Source: Lachnospiraceae bacterium
GTDB taxonomy: Bacteria > Bacillota > Clostridia > Lachnospirales > Lachnospiraceae
NCBI GenBank assembly: GCA_030527645.1
Contig: JAUNAJ010000022.1
Span: 1 to 40,076, forward strand
Length of the DNA stretch: 40,076 bases
Direction of reading: 5' to 3'
This document shows positions 14,847 to 20,707 of this stretch, piece after piece. The position numbers were made by a program, and so were the translations under genes. Under the pieces are notes generated by a model, which was not told where the DNA came from, did not search any database, and was given only the letters and a program-made list of their open reading frames with translations. How positions within the stretch are numbered: the first letter of the stretch is position 1; each line of letters starts with the position of its first letter.

Positions 14847-15725
14847 ATGAAAGTTACAGATTTGTTTAAACAGGGTGAATTTGTAGTTTCGGCAGAAGTT
14901 GGCCCGCCAAAGGGAATCAATATTGATGAGCTGGTAGAAGAGGCTAAAAAATACCTCGGCAAATGTGCTGCCATCAATGTAACAGACAACCAGTCTTCCG
15001 TTATGAGACTTGGATCACTGGCAACCTGCAAGATCCTGAAGGATGCAGGGCTGAATCCGATCTTCCAGCTGGCATGCCGTGACAGAAACCGTATTGCATT
15101 GCAGTCTGATCTGCTCAGTGCAGCGGCTCTTGGTATTGACAATGTTCTGGCACTGACCGGTGATCACACCAAGATGGGCGATCATCCGCAGGCAAAACCG
15201 GTATTCGATCTGGATTCTGTTTCTCTTCTGCATGCCATGAGTCTTATGGAGCAGGGAACCGATCTTGGCGGAAATCCGATCGTTGGTGAGGCACCGTCCT
15301 TTGCAAAGGGCGCGGTTGTTTCTCCATGCAGCGATTCTGTGGATGCGCAGCTGATGAAGATGGAAAGAAAGGTAGCAGCAGGTGCTGAGTACTTCCAGAC
15401 ACAGGCTGTATTCGAGCCTGAAAAATTCATCGAGTTCATGGAGAAGGCAAAACAGTTCGGAAAACCGGTACAGCTGGGAATCATTATTCCGAAATCCGTT
15501 GGCATGTGCCGTTTCATGAACGCAAACGTTGCAGGTGTACACGTACCTGAGGAAATGATCGAAGAGCTGAAGGCAGACAAAGAGAAAACAAAAGCCGGAA
15601 TCACCGGTGTTGAGATTGCTGCCCGCATCATCAAAGAGTGTAAGCCATATTGTGAAGGTGTTCATATCATGTCTCTCGGATGGGAGTCTAAGATTCCGGG
15701 ACTGCTGGAGCAGGCTGGTCTGTAA
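14847..15725 (+). CDS. metF: Methylenetetrahydrofolate reductase
   Basis: A 292-residue flavoprotein TIM barrel that reduces 5,10-methylene-THF to 5-methyl-THF, the branch to methionine and, in acetogens, to acetyl-CoA. Typical segments are FVVSAEVGPPKG, INVTDNQSSVMR, FQLACRDRNRIALQSDLL and VLALTGDH. TAGGAG lies upstream. A gap of 88 nt separates it from metV with no terminator, so it is the third gene of the operon. A CG-rich terminator follows at 15804. It uses electrons supplied through MetV and the RnfC-like module rather than acting alone. Confidence 0.94.
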   Translation: MKVTDLFKQGEFVVSAEVGPPKGINIDELVEEAKKYLGKCAAINVTDNQSSVMRLGSLATCKILKDAGLNPIFQLACRDRNRIALQSDLLSAAALGIDNVLALTGDHTKMGDHPQAKPVFDLDSVSLLHAMSLMEQGTDLGGNPIVGEAPSFAKGAVVSPCSDSVDAQLMKMERKVAAGAEYFQTQAVFEPEKFIEFMEKAKQFGKPVQLGIIIPKSVGMCRFMNANVAGVHVPEEMIEELKADKEKTKAGITGVEIAARIIKECKPYCEGVHIMSLGWESKIPGLLEQAGL

Positions 15726-15803
15726 AAATAAATACTGATCAGAGAGCGGGTCTTCTGTATGTTTCGACAAACGGACCTGTCAGATCTGAAAATGGTGATG
15801 AGG

Positions 15804-15836
15804 TCCCTCCCGGCGATTGCCGGGAGGGATTGTTTT
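15804..15836 (+). terminator. Terminator of the metV-rnfC/metF operon
   Basis: TCCCTCCCGGC (15804-15814), loop GATT, GCCGGGAGGGA (15819-15829), then TTGTTTT. The stem has 11 perfect pairs. Confidence 0.9.
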
Positions 15837-15897
15837 CTGCCATACATACAAAAAGAGCGTCCGGTGGACGCTCTTTTTGTATGTATGGCAGAAAACA
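15831..15897. repeat. Perfect 32-bp palindrome with a 3-nt loop
   Basis: 15831-15862 and 15866-15897 are exact reverse complements around GGT. The inner part AAAAAGAGCGTCC/GGACGCTCTTTTT looks like a bidirectional terminator; the outer 18 or so bp make it far longer than termination needs. It follows the metF terminator directly. It could be a second terminator that also stops leftward transcription, or a short mobile hairpin. Confidence 0.85.
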
Positions 15898-15929
15898 TGC
15901 TATAACTAACTGAAGGAACTGAGAACCTT

Positions 15930-15947
15930 AATTAGAATTTGCTAATT
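15930..15947. promoter_or_regulatory. TTAG-N6-CTAA dyad, site 1 (feo region)
   Basis: AATTAG-AATTTG-CTAATT is a perfect 6+6 inverted repeat about 200 bp upstream of the feoA promoter. It is one of three such sites in 570 bp. The remaining stretch to 16130 is AT-rich and shows no gene; GTAACTAT at about 16024 echoes the leader motif at 12105 and 16543. Confidence 0.5.
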
Positions 15948-16132
15948 TAATGTTTGGTAATAAAGGCTGTCGGTCAGCAAAATTTACAGATAAAGCTGAG
16001 AATTGGCTTGGTCTGCTATAAAGTAACTATTATTAGTAGTAAGTGCAATAGAACAATAGACATCCCGTCAATGCAGAAGGGATACTGAATATAGAGAGAA
16101 ATTTATTGTTTTTATGAACATTGCAAAGGTTG

Positions 16133-16161
16133 TTGACATCTAACCAATAATGAGTTAAAGT
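16133..16161 (+). promoter_or_regulatory. feoA promoter
   Basis: A perfect TTGACA (16133-16138), a 17-bp spacer, TAAAGT (16156-16161). Transcription would start near 16168, inside the dyad at 16169-16184. Confidence 0.75.
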
Positions 16162-16168
16162 AATAACG

Positions 16169-16184
16169 ATTAGAAGAGACTAAT
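16169..16184. promoter_or_regulatory. TTAG-N6-CTAA dyad, site 2, over the feoA start site
   Basis: ATTAG-AAGAGA-CTAAT is a perfect 5+5 dyad covering the predicted +1 of feoA. That position fits an iron-dependent repressor, possibly of the DtxR/IdeR family, whose boxes contain TTAG/CTAA half sites. The family assignment is inference. Confidence 0.55.
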
Positions 16185-16215
16185 AGTATGAATCTATAGA
16201 AAGCGGGTGTAGATC

Positions 16216-16434
16216 ATGACATTGAATGATGTTGATACTGGCAAAGAGGTAATCATCAAAGAGATCCATACGGATGATGAGGACATGAAGTCTTTTTTAT
16301 TCTCACTTGGATGCTATAGCGGAGAGCCTATTACTGTCGTAGCGAGAAAGAGAAGAAATCTTGTACTGGCAATTAAGGACGGTCGGTACAATGTTGATTC
16401 AAATCTTGCCTCTGTTATTGAGATTGCAGAATAA
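16216..16434 (+). CDS. feoA: Ferrous iron transport protein A
   Basis: A 72-residue SH3-like FeoA: GKEVIIKEIHTDDEDMKSFLFSLGCYSGEPI, then a core strand with VVARKRRNLVLAIKDGRYNVD. It is a small cytoplasmic partner that binds FeoB and tunes Fe2+ uptake. The ATG lies 10 nt after AGCGGGTG. A terminator hairpin lies between feoA and feoB, so feoB is either reached by read-through or has a separate control. Confidence 0.93.
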   Translation: MTLNDVDTGKEVIIKEIHTDDEDMKSFLFSLGCYSGEPITVVARKRRNLVLAIKDGRYNVDSNLASVIEIAE

Positions 16435-16441
16435 TATTAAC

Positions 16442-16467
16442 AAAAAAAGTGGGAAACCGCTTTTTTT
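16442..16467 (+). terminator. Intra-locus terminator between feoA and feoB
   Basis: AAAAAAAGTGG (16442-16452), loop GAAA, CCGCTTTTTTT to 16467, with one T-G pair. Placed 7 nt after the feoA stop. Confidence 0.88.
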
Positions 16468-16479
16468 AATCCTGTACAG

Positions 16480-16493
16480 TTAGTTAAATCTAA
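16480..16493. promoter_or_regulatory. TTAG-N6-CTAA dyad, site 3, upstream of feoB
   Basis: TTAG-TTAAAT-CTAA lies 13 nt after the feoA terminator and about 105 nt before the feoB start. With the other two sites it suggests that feoA and feoB each have their own metal-responsive operator. Confidence 0.5.
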
Positions 16494-16518
16494 TGAAGGT
16501 TTATTTCTGAAAAGAAAA

Positions 16519-16562
16519 GTACGAGCTGAGAGGATGTATACAGGTAACTGTTTATATAGTTA
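16519..16562 (+). promoter_or_regulatory. feoB leader element shared with the metV-rnfC leader
   Basis: GAGCTGAGAGGATG followed 7 nt later by a dyad, GTAACTGT-TTAT-ATAGTTAC (8 bp, one G-U). The metV-rnfC leader has the same two words at about 12075-12115. It could be a DNA operator or an RNA hairpin; its position in the 5' leader allows either. Confidence 0.45.
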
Positions 16563-16599
16563 CAAATCAAATCTAAACTGTATCATGAAGGAGGAAGTT

Positions 16600-18594
16600 A
16601 TGAGAATTGCGTTAACAGGTAATCCGAACAGCGGCAAGACTACCATGTACAATGCCCTGACCGGACGCAATGAGAAAATCGGTAACTGGGCGGGTGTTAC
16701 CGTTGACAAGAAGGAAAGCCCGATCAAGAGTCAGTATGTGAGTGGTTCCGGGGAACTGATCGCTGTAGACCTTCCGGGGGCCTATTCCATGTCACCTTTT
16801 ACCTCAGAGGAGAGTATTACAAGCGGCTATGTCAGGAATGAGCATCCTGATGCGATTATCAATATTGTTGATGGAACCAATTTAAGCCGCAGCCTGTTCT
16901 TTACTACACAGCTTCTGGAGCTTGGTGTTCCGGTTGTTGTAGCTCTGAATAAGAGTGACCTGAACCAGAAAAAAGATACAAAGATCGATGAGAAGGTACT
17001 GTCTCAGAAGCTTGGCTGTCCTGTAATCAAAACAACAGCCACTTCAGCAGAGGGACTGAAGGCAGTTGTAGAGGCAGCGGCTGCATTGGAAGGTAAGGGA
17101 CAGAAAGCTCCTTACGTACAGGGAGACATCGATCTGAAGGATAAAGCAGCTGTTGAAGCGGCTGACAGGAAACGTTTTGCATATGTGAATGACCTGGTAA
17201 AAGAGGTTGAGCAGCGTAAGGTGCTGACAAAGGAGAAGAACTTTGGTGATACCCTTGACAATATCCTGACACATCCTGTTTCCGGACTGGTTATTTTTGC
17301 AGCCATTATGTTCCTTGTATTCTATATTTCACAGTCTACTTTGGGAACATGGATCGCAGATTATCTTGTTGCATGGATTGAGACCTTCCAGGAATGGGTC
17401 GGAGGAATGCTTGAGAATGCCAATCCGCTGCTGTACGCTCTTGTTGTTGATGGAATCATCGGAGGAGTTGGCGCTGTAGTAGGTTTCCTTCCGCTTGTAA
17501 TGGTTATGTATTTCCTGATTGCTCTTCTGGAGGACTGCGGATACATGGCTCGTGCAACAGTAGTTCTGGATCCGATCTTCAAACGTGTAGGTCTTTCCGG
17601 AAAATCTGTAATTCCGATGGTAATCGGAACCGGCTGCGGTATTCCGGCGATCATGGCTTGCCGTACCATCCGTAATGAGAGAGAACGTCGTTCCACAGCT
17701 ATGCTGGCAACCTTTATGCCTTGTGGTGCAAAGCTTCCTGTTATTGCACTGTTTGCAGGTGCATTCTTCCCGGAGTCAAACTGGGTAGGACCGCTGATGT
17801 ATTTTGTGGGAATTCTTCTGATTCTTCTTGGCGCTTTGATGATCAAGGCCATCAACGGAGTGAAATACAGAAAATCATTCTTTATCATTGAGCTTCCTGA
17901 GTACAAGATACCAAGTCTGAAATTTGCAACGCTGTCTATGCTTTCTCGTGGTAAAGCGTACATTGTAAAAGCAGGAACCATTATTCTTGTGTGCAACACA
18001 GTTGTTCAGATCATGCAGTCCTTCACACCGGCTCTTCAGGTCGTAGAAGAGGGAATGGAAGATACTTCTATCCTTGCAGCAATCGCCGGACCGTTTGCAG
18101 TACTGCTTGTTCCAATCGTAGGATTTGCTGCTTGGCAGCTTGCTGCAGCAGCTATTACCGGTTTCATTGCGAAAGAGAATGTAGTCGGTACTCTTGCAAC
18201 TGTATATGTAATTACCAACTTTATTGATACAGAGGAGTTCGAACTGATCGGAAGCGGAAGCAGTGTAGCAGCTGTAATGGGCATGACAAAGGTTGCAGCT
18301 CTTGCATACCTGATGTTCAACCTGTATACGCCTCCATGTTTTGCGGCTCTTGGAGCACTCAGATCTGAGATGCAGAGTAAGAAATGGTTCTGGGGAGCGA
18401 TTGCATTCCAGCTGGGAGCCGGATATACAGTAGGTTTCCTTGTAAATCAGATTGGTACTCTGGTTACAACAGGAAGTCTGGCACCTGGCTTTGTCGGTGG
18501 TTTGATTGCAGTTCTTTGTTTTGCAGCAATCATTGTGTACCTGATCATGAAAGGCAACAGATCCTTTGCAGAGGAATACAAACTGGCTTCATAA
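16600..18594 (+). CDS. feoB: Ferrous iron transport protein B
   Basis: 664 residues from the ATG at 16600, preceded by AAGGAGGAAG; the longer frame from 16534 lacks a site. The cytoplasmic G domain has G1 GNPNSGKTT (residues 7-15), G3 VDLPGAYS and G4 NKSD, followed by the helical GDI region. The membrane part has the two Gate motifs with conserved Cys: GTGCGIPAIMACRT and the later FTPPC-like segment (LYTPPCFAALGAL). It imports Fe2+ driven or gated by GTP. It is complete and of normal length. Two small metal-handling proteins are encoded just downstream. Confidence 0.96.
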   Translation: MRIALTGNPNSGKTTMYNALTGRNEKIGNWAGVTVDKKESPIKSQYVSGSGELIAVDLPGAYSMSPFTSEESITSGYVRNEHPDAIINIVDGTNLSRSLFFTTQLLELGVPVVVALNKSDLNQKKDTKIDEKVLSQKLGCPVIKTTATSAEGLKAVVEAAAALEGKGQKAPYVQGDIDLKDKAAVEAADRKRFAYVNDLVKEVEQRKVLTKEKNFGDTLDNILTHPVSGLVIFAAIMFLVFYISQSTLGTWIADYLVAWIETFQEWVGGMLENANPLLYALVVDGIIGGVGAVVGFLPLVMVMYFLIALLEDCGYMARATVVLDPIFKRVGLSGKSVIPMVIGTGCGIPAIMACRTIRNERERRSTAMLATFMPCGAKLPVIALFAGAFFPESNWVGPLMYFVGILLILLGALMIKAINGVKYRKSFFIIELPEYKIPSLKFATLSMLSRGKAYIVKAGTIILVCNTVVQIMQSFTPALQVVEEGMEDTSILAAIAGPFAVLLVPIVGFAAWQLAAAAITGFIAKENVVGTLATVYVITNFIDTEEFELIGSGSSVAAVMGMTKVAALAYLMFNLYTPPCFAALGALRSEMQSKKWFWGAIAFQLGAGYTVGFLVNQIGTLVTTGSLAPGFVGGLIAVLCFAAIIVYLIMKGNRSFAEEYKLAS

Positions 18595-18619
18595 GAAGAC
18601 ATTGATATTCAGAAAATAT

Positions 18620-18655
18620 AAGTGGAGGTCCTGACGGACCTTCACTTTCCCTTTT
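18620..18655 (+). terminator. Terminator-like hairpin after feoB
   Basis: AAGTGGAGGTCC (18620-18631), loop TGAC, GGACCTTCACTT (18636-18647) with one G-U pair, then TCCCTTTTC. It may be leaky, since feo-related genes follow. Confidence 0.75.
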
Positions 18656-18755
18656 CACGTACATCGAGACATACGGATATGCGTGTCTAAGTGGTGACTG
18701 TTGAGACAGCTTACGAAACTCATAAACATGTTTCACTAAGTTTATCAGAAAGTAC
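18656..18755 (+). repeat. Dispersed three-hairpin intergenic repeat, copy 3 (diverged)
   Basis: Right after the feoB hairpin. Same order of parts as 11663-11760: a GACATACG/TGCGTGTC dyad, a GACTGTTGAGACAGC segment, and CTTACGAAAC..GTTTCACTAAG. The sequence is only partly alike but the fold is kept, so it is a distant copy. It forms the 5' leader of the small protein at 18766. Confidence 0.55.
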
Positions 18756-18765
18756 AGGAAATAGT

Positions 18766-18930
18766 ATGGGTATGGTTGATATGATTGTAATCCTGATCCT
18801 TGCTTTGATCATTGGATCAGCGATGTTCTACATTGTAAAAGAAAAGAAAAAAGGTACGAAATGTATCGGATGTCCCATGGCCGGACAATGCTCCCGGACA
18901 TGTGATTCCGATAAAGGGAAGGTAAAATAA
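18766..18930 (+). CDS. FeoB-associated Cys-rich membrane protein
   Basis: 54 residues from the ATG at 18766, 5 nt after AGGAA. A frame from 18691 exists but runs through the repeat and has no site. One N-terminal transmembrane helix (about 5-24) and a basic stretch are followed by TKCIGCPMAGQCSRTC, a four-Cys motif of the FeoB_associated family. These proteins are small partners found next to feoB in Firmicutes and are thought to help Fe2+ uptake. It ends 2 nt before the next gene. Confidence 0.88.
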   Translation: MGMVDMIVILILALIIGSAMFYIVKEKKKGTKCIGCPMAGQCSRTCDSDKGKVK

Positions 18931-18932
18931 TA

Positions 18933-19292
18933 ATGGAAAATATTATTTTGATTGTTATTCTCGTAGTAATTCTGGTTCCTGCAGTGCGTCATACCTATCT
19001 TCGCTTCAGCGGAAAAAAATCCTGCTGCGGGGGTACTACACAAAAGGTAAAGGTAAAAAAGCTGGATGCTCCGGTTATTGAAACCTATGATGTACAGATT
19101 GAAGGGATGCATTGCGAAAATTGTAAAAACAGCGTAATGCGGCATCTGAATGAACTGGACGGTGTTTCCGTGAAAGTGGACCTTGGTAAGAAGAAGGCAG
19201 TTGTCAGCTGCAGCAAGCCAACAGATCCGGAATTGATCAGGAATACCATCGATCAGCTGGGATATGAGGCAGTAAAAATAGAAAAAAAATAA
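18933..19292 (+). CDS. FeoB-associated-type membrane protein fused to a heavy-metal-associated (HMA) domain
   Basis: 119 residues. One N-terminal helix (3-18) and a cytoplasmic KKSCCGG motif (C31-C32) resemble FeoB-associated proteins. Residues 52-118 are an HMA/CopZ-like ferredoxin fold with the metal site G58-M-H-C61-E-N-C64. HMA domains normally bind Cu(I), Zn(II) or related soft metals, so its place in a ferrous iron locus is notable. It starts 2 nt after the previous stop and is followed by a terminator. The metal it carries is unknown. Confidence 0.85.
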   Translation: MENIILIVILVVILVPAVRHTYLRFSGKKSCCGGTTQKVKVKKLDAPVIETYDVQIEGMHCENCKNSVMRHLNELDGVSVKVDLGKKKAVVSCSKPTDPELIRNTIDQLGYEAVKIEKK

Positions 19293-19301
19293 AACCAATG
19301 A

Positions 19302-19335
19302 AAAGGGCATTCGCTTATGTGAATGTCCTTTCTTA
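19302..19335 (+). terminator. Terminator at the end of the feo locus
   Basis: AAAGGGCATTC (19302-19312) pairs with GAATGTCCTTT (19321-19331) with one G-U pair, then TCTT. Twenty nt later the diverged cloverleaf element begins. Confidence 0.82.
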
Positions 19336-19355
19336 CAGTTCCGATCATTGATCAT

Positions 19356-19541
19356 TGTTCACGGGGAACCTCCCATCCATGCGCAGTCCCCGCCGTTACA
19401 CGGCTCAAGCTGCTGCTGACGCAGCCTGACTGCTTATGAATGGGAGGTTCCTCGATCCCGAGACAGCAGGAGATACGCATACAGTCTCTTACATGCCAGC
19501 ATGACGAGCCAGCATGCGTATCTCCTGCTGCCCCGTGAACA
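19356..19541. repeat. Cloverleaf inverted-repeat element, copy A (diverged)
   Basis: 186 bp bounded by TGTTCACGGGG and CCCCGTGAACA. Arm 1: GGAACCTCCCAT/ATGGGAGGTTCC closes a junction with GCAGTC/GACTGC, GCCGT-TAC-ACGGC and GCTGC-TGCTGAC-GCAGC. Arm 2: a 17-bp perfect stem (19464-19480 with 19514-19530) carries a loop with CTCTTAC, a CATGC/GCATG hairpin and GACGA. Copies at 22188 and 32678 have the same fold with different stem bases. No target duplication is visible here, so this is an older or fixed copy. Confidence 0.85.
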
Positions 19542-19598
19542 CCCTTTTGTGAAACAATCAGGTATTATTGGATTATGGTCGCCTTCTTCTCAATATTC

Positions 19599-19607
19599 TG
19601 CTATAAT
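19599..19607 (+). promoter_or_regulatory. Extended -10 promoter of the NifX-FKBP gene
   Basis: TGCTATAAT (19599-19607) matches TGn-TATAAT. The roughly 155-nt leader to the start codon holds a GGCTCC..GGAGC dyad but no terminator. Confidence 0.55.
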
Positions 19608-19769
19608 TGATGGCAGATGACCGTTTGCAGATGTTGAAAAGCTGTGAAGTACAGGATGGATTTATCTAAGTTGAGAAGACGCCCGCTTCTGCAGGCTCCG
19701 AACTCGACTTGAAAGGAGCAGCAGCTTCAGGCGTGTACACTGTAAGCGTCAAAATAACAGGAGGTAGCT

Positions 19770-20627
19770 ATGAAAATTGCAGTAACATTTGAAGATGGAC
19801 AGATTTTTCAGCATTTTGGACATTCAGAATCCTTTAAAATCTATGAAGTGGAAGATAATAAGGTTGTATCATCACAGGTAATCCTGACGAACGCGTCCGG
19901 TCATGGTGCAATGGCAGGACTTCTTGCAGAGAGGGATGTTCAGGTCCTGATCTGCGGAGGAATCGGCGGAGGTGCCCAGACAGCTCTGGATGAGGCAGGC
20001 ATTGAAGTGATGGCAGGCCAGTCCGGTGATGCGGATGCGGCTGTAGAGGCATATCTGAGAGGCGAGCTGGTGAATTCCGGAGTGAACTGTGATCATCATG
20101 ATCATGAGGACGGAGAGGGCTGCGGAGGAGACTGCAGCGGAGGATGCAGCAGCTGCGGCGGTGGCTGCGGAGGCGGAAGCTATGAGATCATCTATGAGGG
20201 TGAGAATGCAGGAAAAACCGTTCGGGTTCATTACAGAGGAACTTTGAATGACGGAACTCAGTTTGATTCCTCCTATGACCGCGGTGAGCCTCTGGAGTTT
20301 ATCAGCGGAGTGGGCATGATGATCAAAGGCTTTGATGAAGCTGCAGTGAATATGAAGGTTGGCGAGAAGGTAAGCATTCATCTGATGCCAGAGGAGGCAT
20401 ACGGCATGCCGAATCCAAACGCAATTCTTACTGTTCCGATTGCAGATCTTCCCGGTTCTGAAAATCTGAATGTCGGGGAGCGTGTATACCTGGCAAATGA
20501 GAACGGACAGCCGTTCCCTGTAACAGTAACAGCAAAGACAGAGGACACCATCACGTTGGATGCCAATCATGAGATGGCTGGAAAAGAGCTGAATTTCGAA
20601 ATTGAGATGGTAGAAATTCAGGAGTAA
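19770..20627 (+). CDS. NifX/NifB-type cofactor-binding domain fused to an FKBP/SlyD-type prolyl isomerase
   Basis: 285 residues with AGGAGG 6 nt before the ATG. Residues 1-100 are a dinitrogenase iron-molybdenum cofactor domain (MKIAVTFEDGQIFQHFGHSE...LICGGIGGGAQTAL), of the type that carries Fe-S or metal clusters. Residues 105-136 are a His/Cys/Gly-rich linker (H109, H110, H112, C107, C118, C122, C126, C129, C133). Residues 139-285 are an FKBP domain with the SlyD chaperone insert (VHYRGTLNDGTQFDSSYDRG, GFDEAAVNMKVGEK). SlyD proteins usually carry such a metal-binding tail at the C-terminus; here it sits between domains. A role in metal or cluster delivery is inferred. The gene is alone. 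Confidence 0.9.
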   Translation: MKIAVTFEDGQIFQHFGHSESFKIYEVEDNKVVSSQVILTNASGHGAMAGLLAERDVQVLICGGIGGGAQTALDEAGIEVMAGQSGDADAAVEAYLRGELVNSGVNCDHHDHEDGEGCGGDCSGGCSSCGGGCGGGSYEIIYEGENAGKTVRVHYRGTLNDGTQFDSSYDRGEPLEFISGVGMMIKGFDEAAVNMKVGEKVSIHLMPEEAYGMPNPNAILTVPIADLPGSENLNVGERVYLANENGQPFPVTVTAKTEDTITLDANHEMAGKELNFEIEMVEIQE

Positions 20628-20707
20628 GTGAGTCTTCTTACTAAGATAAATACGAGTTTCAACAGTAGAATAAGAATCCCTGACAGGGATAGAAAGGATG
20701 GATACCC

